Shown here: positions 1-9,624 of the stretch, piece by piece
Layout: every line of letters starts with the position of its first letter
Numbering within the stretch: position 1 is the first letter of the stretch
DNA from: Macrothele yani
Lineage: Eukaryota > Arthropoda > Arachnida > Araneae > Macrothelidae
Assembly (NCBI GenBank): GCA_039090855.1
Contig: CM076997.1
Coordinates: forward strand, 169,476,709 to 169,540,708
Length of the DNA: 64,000 nucleotides
Direction of reading: 5' to 3'
Program-made: the position numbers and the translations under genes
Notes under the pieces: generated by a model
What the model saw: only the letters and a program-made list of their open reading frames with translations
What the model was told of the DNA's origin: nothing
Database searches by the model: none

Positions 1-333
1 CTTTTTCCAACTTCCCAATGACACGACCTCGGGTCAAGTCATCCAGATGTCGTCTACTGGATTGCCTGTTGGCCATATCACACGGTGGCAGCAACTCGAC
101 GTCGTTCAAACCGATGTACACCGTGCAATAGCTTTCACCGAATTGCTGAGCGTACACCACCCGTGTGCTTTATACCCTTTCCGACACCCCCCCCACGTCA
201 TGCTGCATATATGCACATGCCCCACCCTACCGGACCCTAGTCTATCTCCTGAGTGATATTTTGGTCCGTTCTGCCTACTCGTTCGGCTGATATGCTAATT
301 TCTCCTCTTCGTCCTTAATTTTTGCACACCAGT
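1..333 (-). mobile_element. 5' end of a Tc1-like DNA transposon (truncated by window edge)
   Basis: This is the reverse complement of the first ~330 bases of the element at 51085-52580, so the two are copies of one family. The terminal inverted repeat ends near 333 (its complement begins ACTGGTGTGCAAAAATTAAG) and the leader runs leftward. The segment at 1-50 is the complement of the transposase start region, whose ATG would lie near 50. A C-rich run sits near 189. The rest of the transposase lies outside the window. Almost certainly a dead copy. Confidence 0.85.
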
Positions 334-362
334 TTATGTTGCTGAATGACATGAAAACAGAA

Positions 363-389
363 TTACAGCGGGAACGGTTCCCGCTGTAA
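363..389. repeat. Perfect 13-bp inverted repeat with one-base centre
   Basis: Two 13-base arms (left arm TTACAGCGGGAAC) flank a single G, giving a near-perfect palindrome in otherwise unique DNA next to a SINE fragment. The inner GGGAAC/GTTCCC core recurs in the hairpin at 20055-20088. Confidence 0.9.
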
Positions 390-443
390 CAATATTTCAA
401 GAGAAGTGTATCGCTGACTCGCTGTTTGTTCATTTCATTCTGC

Positions 444-538
444 AATTAGTGACGGGCGACTGCTTATAACCCATTGAGTTGCTGACGGTGGTCGTTAAAC
501 CTCCAGTCAAAAAAACAAAAACAAACAAAAAAGAAACA
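444..538 (+). mobile_element. 3' fragment of tRNA-derived SINE family 1
   Basis: It matches the 3' half of the commonest SINE here (GACGGGCGACTGCTTATA..., then GGTGGTCGTTAAACCTCCA) and ends in an A/C-rich tail up to ~538. The tRNA-like head is absent, so this is a 5'-truncated copy. The following ~460 bases (540-1000) hold nothing I recognise. Confidence 0.85.
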
Positions 539-1000
539 AGATTCAAACTTTTTCCAGGTTTAAGCATCGCATAAGACAAACTTTAAACAAGAATGTTGCT
601 CCTAAATTTCCTGGGCGATGAGCACATATTCTAGCCCCAAATTTAATAATATTCAAGTTAGTTTAAAGATGTTTTGAAGTTGTAAAAAATGTTATGCAAG
701 AACCAGAGCATTCAACTGGTGCCTGACCCAGTACCCGTTTTATGACTCCAACACCCCGCAGAGGGGGATTGTTTCACAGCGAAACGGTAATTGTTTGTGC
801 AGGGTTCATATCTGATTCCATTCTCACAAAGACTGATCGCTAGATGAAGACGGGGGCTGAAACGTTTCTGATCTGTAATAGGAGGAATTCTGAAACATTG
901 TTGAAACCCATTTATTTTTCAAGGAAACCTGCCCTTAAGTCAACCCCATTTCTGGCACGATCCACTAGCTTTCTTACCCTGCAAAATAAAATTCAGAAGA

Positions 1001-1219
1001 TTTTTTTTTTGATTGGAAGTTTAACGACCACCGTGAGCAACTCAATGGGCTATAAGCAGTCGCCCGGCCCTAATTTAGGGTCACTGGTTCCAGGGAAGGG
1101 AGAGAGCCAGCGCCGTAAGACAAACACAACATCCATGCCTCACCGGGATTCGAACCCGGACCCCTTCGGACGAATGATCAGATGCCAACGCCTTAGACCA
1201 CTGCGCAACCGGGGCGGCC
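1001..1219 (-). mobile_element. SINE family 1, full-length copy
   Basis: On the minus strand it has a tRNA-like head with an A-box region (GGCGCAGTGGTCTAAG-like, here one base off) and a perfect B-box GGTTCGAATCC, then the family body and an A-run tail read as T10 at 1001-1010. About 215 bases, the usual full length in this window. The reading frame open across it (844-1248, plus) is an accident of the SINE and not a gene. Confidence 0.92.
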
Positions 1220-1480
1220 AGAACATTTTGACTCAAACCACTTGTTAACTGCATGCTTCACAGTATTGTCACTGCAGAATTTCTGCCTTTTCAAGTTCTT
1301 TTCGAGATTTGGAAATATGAATTATTCCGATGGAGCTAAATTTAATTCAATGAGTAGGACGGATTATGTAATAGATTGAACTCACAGTAACGTCTGAGTC
1401 ACAAACGCTGTGTGCGCAGGTGCATTGGTCAGATGAAGATAACTCATTTGGCGTATTTTCCTCTTGTCCTTAGCTTCATT

Positions 1481-1683
1481 TTTTTATTTCGAGGTTTAAC
1501 AACTTCCATGAGCAACTCTAAGGGGAATAAGTAGTCGAACGTTCATAATTTAGGGCCACTGTTTCTAAGGAAGGGACATAACCTGCGCAATCAGTCGAAT
1601 ATGTCGCTCACGCTTCCACCCGGCTTAAAAGAGAATATTTCACAAGTCAGTACCTCAGACCACTTGGTAATTGGCGCGGCCCT
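1481..1683 (-). mobile_element. SINE family 1, old diverged copy
   Basis: It follows the same order of blocks as the full-length copies (GAGGTTTAAC tail end, ATGAGCAACTC, AATTTAGGGCCACTG, then a decayed tRNA-like head ending near GGCGCGGCCC), with many substitutions. It resembles the older type at 18026-18262. The 1684-2140 interval that follows holds no feature I can support. Confidence 0.75.
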
Positions 1684-2141
1684 TTTCAGCTTCCCTTTCG
1701 AAAACGTCTGAATAGGTTAAAATAATACTGTGCCTTGATAGTAGCACACCGTTGCAGAAAATCAACCATGATTACTGCTTCTCATCTCAGAAGATGGATG
1801 TCATGACTTTTCCAGACGACTTCTACTATTCTACTACGGAAACTCTTTTGGAGGGGCAAAGAGGAATACTTCTGCAGTTTAGGTCTTTTGCTTTATTTCA
1901 GAGTAGGATTCGTGCACCCATATTTCGTCCACAATATCATATCGCCCCAAAACATGAGCTTCCTTAGCTTCAAAATGCTGCGCAATCTGATGATAATTTA
2001 GAACTCCATTCCTGTTTTACGAACCTACGTTGAAGAAATATTTATTTCAAAAAAATTCGCCAAAATATTATGAGCTTGCTCATGGGAAAATGATGAATAT
2101 TATCTTAATTTGCTTAGATATACTGCATAATCATGATGTCG

Positions 2142-2191
2142 TTCATGACCTGATCATGTTATACGGCGGTCTTACATGATCAGGTCATGAA
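2142..2191. repeat. Perfect 18-bp inverted repeat with 14-base loop
   Basis: The arms TTCATGACCTGATCATGT (2142-2159) and its exact complement (2174-2191) enclose TATACGGCGGTCTT. It could form a stable hairpin. No flanking coding sequence explains it. The 2192-2590 interval holds nothing else I recognise. Confidence 0.9.
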
Positions 2192-2589
2192 TGGTATCCA
2201 TATTTGCAAGAGTCCCACTGCATGATACATCATCAGCACTGTCCTTCTACGCTTAAATTCTGCAATCCAGTTTTTGACCATGGTGCATGATGGAATGTTT
2301 GCTCATAAATTTCTTCCGGTGGCATTGCCTTTAAATGAATGCATATAATGACAGTACGGAACTTGATTCTCTCAACCACCTCCAACTTCATTCACTTTCC
2401 TCACTTTAAAGCAAAAGAAGATAGTTGCAGCGCAAATCGATAATAGATATTTTTACGACAACTTTCGCGCTGTACACTGCTCTACATATACGAGTAAAAT
2501 ACCGCACCATGAAGGAATGCACAAAATGAGACAAAACTTAGCACACATGTAGACAAGTAAGTGGGGGAAAAGTAATTCAATTTCTGAGG

Positions 2590-2862
2590 GTTTAGATGAA
2601 TGCGATGGCCAAGGAGCAATATAATGTGGTCTGAGTAAGTAATACGCCATGCTGGACATTAGATGAGGCAAAACGTCGTGACATCGAATGGAAAAGTCTC
2701 CAGATGGTGTCGTCAGGCATTTCCCACCTTGCGTCGTTGACCTGTGTTCACAATTTGTCGGCATTGCGAGGGGGTCCTGCAGATGCGTTAAATCGTCAGC
2801 CAATGACGTCCCACACGTTTTCTATTGGGCAAAAATTCTGGAGATTGTGCTGGCCAGGGAAG
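2590..2862 (-). pseudogene. Tc1-like transposase C-terminal relic
   Basis: Read on the minus strand with frame corrections, the segment begins with a decayed form of the WPA-SPDL-PIEN catalytic block. It continues with VWDVIGRRFNASAGPP and ends in W..MPDDTIWRLFHSMSRRFAA, the usual C-terminal layout of Tc1-family DD34E transposases. Stops and shifts interrupt it and the N-terminal two thirds are missing. Its catalytic-block DNA runs into the 57-bp minisatellite that follows, which looks to have been seeded from it. Confidence 0.7.
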
Positions 2863-3620
2863 TTTTTTTATTGAAGGTTTAAAGACCACCGTGAGCAACT
2901 CAGTGGGCTGTAAGCAGTCGCCCAACCCTAATTTATGGTCACAGGTTCCAGGGAAGGGAGAGAGCTAGTACTGTAAGACAAACACAACATCCTTGCCTCA
3001 CCGAGATTCGAAGCCTGACCCTTTTCGGACGAATAATCATAAGCCAGCGCTTAGACCACTGCTGCACCGGGGAAGCACCAGGGAAGTATTTGGGCATCTT
3101 GTAAGAATAGTCTAAATTATGGAGATCGCGGTGGCCAAAACAGTACCTTGACATCTTGTAGGCACTGTCTAAATTCTGGAGAGTTCGCCGGCCAGGGCAA
3201 TGTTTGGACATCTTGTAGACACAGTCTAAATTCCGGAAATTGCCCTGGCCATGGCAGTATCTGGACATCTTGCAGGAACAGTCTAAATTTTGAAGATTAC
3301 ACTGGCCACGACAGACCTGGGCATCTTGTAGGCACTGTCTGAATTATGGAGATTGACACGGCCAGGGCATTATCTAGACATCTTGTAGGCATTGTCTAAA
3401 TTCTGGTGCTGACCAGGGCAGTACCTGGACATCTTGTGGGCACTGTCTAAATTCTGGAGATTGCGCACTAGCCAGGGCAGTACCTGGACATTTGGTAGGC
3501 AATGTCTAAATTTAAAGATTGAGCTGGCCAGAGACATTTGGACATCTTGTAGGCACTGTCTAAATTATGAAGATTACGCCGGCCAGGGAAGTACCTGGAC
3601 ATCTTGCAGGCACTGCCTAC
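2830..3620. repeat. 57-bp minisatellite, about 10 diverged units
   Basis: Units share the blocks GGACATCTTGTAGGCACTG, TCTAAATTCTGGAG and CTGGCCAGGGCAGTACC at a period near 57 bases, from about 3088 to 3615. One partial unit lies left of the SINE insertion at 2864-3077. Since 57 is a multiple of three, the array stays open in several frames and produces repeat-peptide reading frames that I do not consider genes. The block CTGGCCAGGG continues the adjacent Tc1 transposase relic. From 3621 to 4240 only AT-rich unrecognised DNA is seen. Confidence 0.9.
2864..3077 (-). mobile_element. SINE family 1 with 10-bp target-site duplication
   Basis: A full-length minus-strand copy with a slightly decayed tRNA-like head near 3000-3075 and a T-rich tail end at 2864. 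It is flanked by CCAGGGAAGT at 2854-2863 and 3078-3087, a 10-bp target duplication lying inside a unit of the surrounding minisatellite. The SINE therefore inserted after that array existed. Confidence 0.9.
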
Positions 3621-4239
3621 TAGTTGTCCAGATAATTTTCTATTCGACATATAAAAAAATTCTTCACTGTATAACTTATACAGTATGACAATAATAAAAT
3701 TTTACATACTCTGCTTTTCCCCCTTTTAAATTTATATAAATATAGGAAGAATAACTCTTTTAACTATATTAATCTTGAAAAATATAAACCATTTTCAATG
3801 CTCTTTGCCTTATAAACATGCGCGAGAAGTATTTTCGAAATATTGATTTAATTTTTACTTAAATATCCACAACGTTTCCAATTTTTCCTTCATGTGTTTC
3901 GTCACATAATTTGATTAGACTTTTGAAGTTTTATGACCCATTTGAGTTACAAATTGTTACAATGCGTCCTGTCCATAGCTGAGTTTGAATCCGTGATAAA
4001 CCTAGAAGGACAATGACGTCCCGAATCTTGGCCTGCGAGGAAAAGAGCGTTGAGCATACATTGTATTCAGTTAGCCTAGTATCGACAGTAATCAGAAAAA
4101 CACTTGAACAAATAAATGGAATTAAAAACAGTCTAAGTGTATGGTCATAATGGTGATCTCTGAGAAAATTAGGAATTTCCCATTTGAATATTTAAACTTT
4201 GATAAAGCACCAGGATAACTGCAAAAAAAATGCACTACG

Positions 4240-5010
4240 TATATTATCAAAAGTATTCAGACACCACAATGTTTTAGCACAAATGGCTTATTATCGCAAT
4301 TAGTAGTTAGTAGGACTACCTTTTGCGTGTTTGGCAGCGGCAACACGTCGCGGCATACTACCAACAATTTCCCATTGGTCTCGACAGGAATGGCTCGTCA
4401 TTCGTCCTTCAAACGTACTGCCACAGTGGAGAGTAAAAACGGTCGTTGTGATAGATTTCTTATCCGTAGCTACAGTTCATCTCAAAGGTTTCCCATGGGA
4501 TTAAGATCAGGACTCTGAGCAGGCCAGTTTAACAATTCCACGACATTTTCAAGAAACCAGTACTGCACATGCCACGCAGTGTGGCAGGGAGCTCAATCGT
4601 GTTGGAAGAAACAACGATCATTCCTTTAATACTTCCACATTATTGGTAGAACAGAATTATCCAGAACGTCGAGGTACATTTCAGAGTTAATGGTTTGTGT
4701 TATGATAACCAAAGGGCCGAGTCCCAATTAACGAAAAACAATTCCACACCGTGATGGAGCCTCCGCCGAACTTAACAGTTGGAAGAACACAGTCCGACGA
4801 AAATCGCCCGCCGGGCTGTCGCCAAATCCAAACGCGCCCGTCAGATTGGAAGAGCAAAAAACGTGAGTCATCACTCGAAAGAACAGCTTTCTAGTCGCCC
4901 ATTGTCCAGAAACGAGGAGAGACGCACCACTCCAAACGGCGTTTCGCATTCACGGTAATGATGTGTATGGCTTGTGTGCCTCTCCTATACTATAATAACC
5001 CACATTTTGC
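4240..5010 (-). pseudogene. Tc1-like transposase relic
   Basis: Minus-strand translation in shifting frames gives the DDE-domain landmarks in order: AKRRLEWC, a decayed SDDSRF (first Asp), [29 protein letters not shown], and at the C-terminus a decayed VGSMPRRVAAA. The likely terminal repeat lies near 4247-4270 (GTATTCAGACACC on the plus strand). Numerous stops and frameshifts make it non-functional. Nothing else is recognised in 5011-5275. Confidence 0.82.
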
Positions 5011-5275
5011 AAATCTCTGCGGATAGTTATGGCTTCAACCGAGTCATTACCAGCATTTCCTACTTCAGCAGCGATAGAAACGGCAGAAAATGAACGGGAT
5101 TTCTTGACATTTCTTACCATGGCTCATTTGTCCCTTTGCGTCAGTTTGTGCGTCATTGCTGAACGTTTTTATATTGTAATTGCACCGTTTTGCTTTCATC
5201 TCTTCACGACATCACTTAAGTCGAGTTTAGTATGTTTAGTTACGCTACAATGCTCCGAATGGAAACCTTACTCAA

Positions 5276-5813
5276 ATGATATCCTATGACCAGCCCACGC
5301 TGGAACACGAAAGTTTACGTTCACGCGGTATATCCGCTTCAAAGTTACTCATAACGTCTCTGTATCTCCGTCCTGTTGAAGTTCCACAAGAAAAGACATT
5401 GAGCCGTGTGCGCCCGTTGGACATACTGCCACCCCAGACAAGTACACCACCCCTCTGTAATGGTGTATACCTCAGATATTTGTGGGGGAATAACGAATTT
5501 CTGGTTGTTTCCAGACAAGAACTCAGCTGCTGTCACTTTCACAATGAACCTGGAAGCATCGGAGTAGAGGAGATTGGCCCATGGCTTTCGTCCCAGTTTC
5601 GATGTTGTCTACTCCACACTACCCTGGAATTTCTTGCTGATGGAGTGAGTTAGGTACAAACTGCAGGTCTTCTCGCGTATAGTCCTTCTTCGTTCAGTCG
5701 TCTCTGTACTATTTGCCTTGAAATAGCTGGTCCACCAGCCGCATATAGCTGTAAAGCAAGCGCTCTGGCTGACATCAACGTATTACGTCTCACTGTTAGT
5801 GCCTCATACATAT
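5276..5813 (-). pseudogene. Tc1-like transposase relic, inner part of a split host element
   Basis: Minus strand, with shifts: YEALTVRRNTLMSARALAL, then GGPAISRQIVQRRLNEEGLY, ARRPAV, a decayed WSRQHRNW, and a decayed core ending MSNGRTRLNVFSCGTSTGQRY. This is the HTH-to-catalytic part of a Tc1 transposase. The preceding N-terminal part of the same protein is found beyond the Tc3-like element, at 7345-7510, so that element interrupted this one. The downstream catalytic C-terminus is not seen. Confidence 0.8.
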
Positions 5814-5814
5814 A

Positions 5815-7343
5815 GTGCTTCGCATAAATATAGAGACAGAACAAATTCTCGAATAAAAAAGAAACAACAACGAGCTGAAATGTACATCTCATATTTATAG
5901 CAAAAATAGCACAGGACGCACAGCTGCACAACAGTTTGACGGAAACATAACAATTCCAACGCCAAGTACAAGAAAAAAACAGAAATACGCTGTCTCAAAA
6001 ATATAAAGCCTTACTAGTTATGAGCACCTCCCATCGAATAGTGGAGCCGTTGTTCCGAATAACACTGAAAACCCGATTGGGCATGCTGTCCACCAAATGA
6101 TGTAAGTGTTCTGGACGGAGTGCGTACCAGCTTCGTTTAATCTGCTCTTTCAATGCCACCACACTTGAGAACTGCCATCCATTCGCATACACATCACGAG
6201 CGAGGATACCCCAGAGGTTCTCGATAGGGTTCAGATCTGGACTGAGTTCTGGCTAATCCATTACGGTCACATGATGAGTGTTAAACCAGCTTTTCGTTGA
6301 AGCAGACCGATGGATAGAAGCATTGTCTTGCTGGAACATATAATCAACACTCACTAGAGTTTCGGCAAACGGTAGAAGGTGGCTGCTGAGTATGTCCTGA
6401 TACGTTTCGTAGTTTTGCCTGCCTTGCAGGAAAGCGATATCGTTGTCCCATTGAACGCAAAAGCTACCCAGAACTATCACAGATCCCCTCCTTTCTGTCT
6501 GCTGAAGAAGGTGCTTGGCTCGCGTCGTAAATCATGCCAATAGCAGTTCCAACCCTCAGGGCCGTTCAGGTTGAACTTTTTCTCATCGGAGAAAATAGTT
6601 GTGATCCACTCGTCCGTCCAGTGCATGTGGCTGTTTGCCTATAACAATCTTGCTTCCTTGTGGCACCGCGTGAGCTGTGGCAGACGGCGCATTTTACGGA
6701 GCACAATGTTGCGACTTTCCTTGATTCGTCGATGAACTGTGTCCTTTGAAACGGTGGCACCAACAGTCCGAGAAACTTGACGTAGTGATAACCTTTGGGA
6801 TGAAACTAAACGCATGATGGCACGATCATCTCGTTTGGTTGTTTGTCGAGGCCTTCCAGGCCGTTTTCTGGCAGTTAACGCTTCACGTTTCGATAAAGTC
6901 CTATAAATGACTGCCCTACTCCTCCCCATGGCTTTACAAATTTTCGCTACAGGCAATCCATTTGCTCCCAGTCTCTAAATCTTTTACACCTCCTCACTAG
7001 AAAGTTGACTGTTGCGTGGCATTTCGGCAAATTAATGTCTGACGGCAGATCCGCTGTCTCTTGTAGGCTAGACCGAATTACGGCCCATGCGCACGCGTAC
7101 AACATGCTAATTTGTACATCTCATTTGCATGTGGCTAATTTATATAGTTGTCTTTATATTTATGAGACACCTAAAATTACACTATTTCACTTTGTAGTGT
7201 TCTTTTCACACAGTCCGGTCATCTCGACGGATGGAAACGTTTGTTGTAGGGTTATGTCTAATTAGGTACCACTTCAGCTTCCTACCTATATTCGCAGTGC
7301 GTTTGCAGCGCAAAGTAGGCTGTCTCTATATTTATGCGACGCA
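5815..7343 (-). mobile_element. Tc3-like DNA transposon, nested insertion
   Basis: About 1.53 kb bounded by inverted termini: GTGCTTCGCATAAATATAGA from 5815, matched by the complement of TCTATATTTATGCGACGCAC ending at 7343. A subterminal motif (TGTACATCTCAT-like) also recurs near 5880 and 7110. It carries one minus-strand transposase pseudogene. Flanking sequence on both sides belongs to a different Tc1-like transposase, so it sits inside an older element. Confidence 0.85.
5995..7022 (-). pseudogene. Tc3-type transposase, decayed but nearly full length
   Basis: Starting at the ATG complementary to 7020-7022 it reads MPRNSQLSSEEV, then HTH segments (LPVAKICKAMGRSRAVIYR and LSLRQVSRTVGATVSKDTV). 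The DDE core follows: FSDEKKFNLNGPEGW (first Asp), FQQDNASIHRSAS (second Asp) and SPDLNPIENLWGILARDVYA (Glu). It ends with a C-terminal tail to 5995. The NPIENLWGIL and DEKKFNLNGP strings are characteristic of the Tc3 branch. All three catalytic positions are still readable, but several stops (for example just after SSEEV) and frameshifts break it. Confidence 0.88.
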
Positions 7344-7344
7344 C

Positions 7345-7510
7345 CTTATCACGCTGAGCCGTTGTAATCCGTGGACAATCTGCCACAGGTTGACGATTAA
7401 AATGTCCGTGTCCTGTGAGCTTTTCCAAAATCTGGATATGATGTATTAATTCACGCCAGTGACTCTGGCAATATTACTCTGATTCTGGCCGGATTCCAAC
7501 ATTCCGATAA
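7345..7510 (-). pseudogene. Tc1-like transposase N-terminal HTH, outer part of the split host element
   Basis: Minus-strand frames give GMLESGQNQSNIARVTGV, a decayed SRFWK, then GHFNRQPVADCPRITTAQRD, the HTH and GRPR-like linker of Tc1 transposases. It joins logically to the YEALTVRRNTL segment ending at 5813 once the Tc3-like element is removed. From 7511 to 8050 no feature is recognised. Confidence 0.75.
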
Positions 7511-8052
7511 TTAGACCATTTGTAAACATATCGATTTGATATCTTTCTAACATGATTTTTTAATAAAAAAATAAATTCCACTACTAGCAGGGTGCGATGA
7601 CGTAAAAAACTGTCACATTTCGCATTTCTGTTGCTTTTCCTCAACTCCACAAATGCGCTGCTTCGCCTTTTATGCCACTTATCGTTCATCACGTGGTATT
7701 GCGTCAGGATTTCCACATTTGCCTCTGTACTTTACTTTATCAAACTTCTTCCCCCTGTTGTTTGCTCTAAAATTTCTTTTTTTAACTATGCTTAACTTTT
7801 GAAAACCAGTGTAGTTTCGGGACTCCGCTTCCGTGTTTGGCACCTGTTACTCCAACGTGTTGTTTGAATACAACTTCCTCGCCCCAATCACAGAAACGGT
7901 CGAGAAAGATCTTCTCTCTCGAAGACGCCGATAGATGGTTGCAAAATTATTCATGGTTTTATATCGTCATTGCAGAAGAGCTGCTCTATTGAGACGCTTT
8001 GCTTCATTACTATTTATGTTCGCTCATCCTCAAATAAAATTAACGTCTGAAA

Positions 8053-8256
8053 CTTTTTATTGGAGGCTTAACGACCACCGTGAGCAACTCACTGGGCAAT
8101 AAGCACAGTCGACAGTCAGTATGTTTTCCAGGAAAGGGAGAGAACCAGTGCTATAAGACAAACACGACATCCATGCCCCACCGGGATTCGAACCTGGACC
8201 CGTCTCTGACGAATGGTCAGAAGCCAGAGCTTAGACAACTGTGGAACCGCGGCCTG
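8053..8256 (-). mobile_element. SINE family 1, slightly deleted copy
   Basis: Minus-strand copy with B-box (GGTTCGAATCC) near 8185-8197, the body, and a tail end at TTTTTATTGGAGG. A short deletion replaces the CCCTAATTTAGGG block near 8110-8125. The interval 8257-8740 is non-coding and may be the 3' flank of the Penelope-like fragment next to it. Confidence 0.88.
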
Positions 8257-8744
8257 CCATTTTAGCACTGGAAGATTGATTGCACTGCACAAAAATGGAA
8301 TTGCTTCTGAAGTCAAAGTGTGCAATTCTCTATCAATTTAACGTGCTGAACACGAATATCACCATAAAAAAGTTTTATTGGCTCTCGTGGGGTGTTCTCC
8401 AGTATTGTAATGCACTGAATAATGAAATAAAGAATTTATGATTCGTAAAGTTTACCGTCTAAAAGCAAGATTTTAATAAAAGATGAATTATATATACAGT
8501 TTAAAATACACATTAGCATTTTCGAGGCAGCGGCTGCCTCCTCATCAGATGAAATAAGAGTGGCAAAGTACATCATTATATAATACAGGCATGGTGCATT
8601 GTGGGTGATGTAAAGAATAAGCCAATGACTCTCTACTTGCGTCATCGAGTGCGTATTTTGTTAACCTATTTGGTTTACGAAGTGATTGTGGTTGACATAC
8701 AAAAAGGCGTAGTTGATTGTTTTTTTAGTCATAAATTTAGAGTC

Positions 8745-9385
8745 TATTTATAATTTAAAATTCACAGAACTAATAATTGGTTTCCAAACATTATGTAGCT
8801 CATAAGGGAAATAATCATTGCAGCATTGGGTACCAGATGCCATGATATATACACTCTCACTTATCGTTAGATTACTAAGGTTATTGGGGGTACTCAATAT
8901 CCGGGCATTACTCCAATCAGGATTAAGGTCTTGTAGAATAACTGGTTTACCCAATGATGTTCCACATATACCCGCTTTAATACTGTATTTATGCTCCTTA
9001 ATTCTCAAACCTAGATTGCGTTTGGTGGATCCTATGTAATTGGAAGAGAGTTGTCCTGCAGTTGCTTCCAGCAGTGGAATATTATAAATACCCCACCGCT
9101 TTAGTTTGTTGTTTGGTTCACGGTCTTTACGGATTAATGAAAAAAGGTTTTGTGATCGGGAGAAAAATTTTAAGTTATATGATTTACAGATTTGTGATAG
9201 TGTACGGGTTAATGTAGGGTGATACTGTAAGGAGGCAATATATGTGGTGTCATGGTTAGTATCCCTTGTTAAAGTAGTAGATCATGCATAGTTAACTTTG
9301 TGGTAAATTTGATTAATCAAATGTTTAGGATATTCATGTAGCTGTGCTAATTTGAAAATGTAATCAACCTCCAGTTGTAAAAATT
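8745..9385 (-). pseudogene. Penelope-like retroelement: RT end and GIY-YIG endonuclease
   Basis: In one minus-strand frame: a region typical of the end of the RT and linker (LAQLHEYPKHLINQIYHKV...), then KRWGIYNIPLLE (GIY motif) and NYIGSTKRNLGLRIKEHKYS (YIG motif). It ends with DWSNARIL and SESVYIMA before a stop at 8748. This is the GIY-YIG nuclease of Penelope-like elements, which normally nicks DNA to prime reverse transcription. One stop is visible near 9285 (after VNYA), and the catalytic RT motifs upstream are missing, so this is a 5'-truncated dead copy. The GIY-YIG part itself is open for about 110 codons. Confidence 0.82.
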
Positions 9386-9391
9386 CAGGGG

Positions 9392-9619
9392 TTGACGATG
9401 GCGCACAACTTACAACATTCTGTTCATTATCCGGTATTGTATACTGAACTCGTGGAGGAGCAAAGTCAACTTGCTGAACTTAAAAACAATGATGACTTGG
9501 CCATCCTACTGGCAGATAAATCCCATCAGATTGTGCTTGTGAATTACTGTGATTACATTCAGAAAATACAGGAAGTTATAAGTACCATTCCACACAGGAT
9601 TCTAGCTTCTGCGGTGTGA
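9392..9619 (+). pseudogene. Penelope-like RT N-terminal fragment, opposite orientation
   Basis: The open frame contains ELKNNDDLAILLADKSHQIV followed by NYCDYIQKIQEVIS. This fits the conserved N-terminal block of Penelope-like reverse transcriptases (D..IL.ADKG...VV...DY..KI). It lies head-to-head with the minus-strand Penelope C-terminal fragment at 8745-9385. That arrangement fits the partial inverted copies these elements often leave. The remainder of the RT is absent. Confidence 0.55.
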
Positions 9620-9624
9620 CCTGT

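Noticed and set aside
2939..3650. Several repeat-peptide reading frames (KMSRY.., TSCRHCLNS..) on both strands
   Set aside because: The 57-bp period is a multiple of three, so the minisatellite is open in several frames; no splice or start context.
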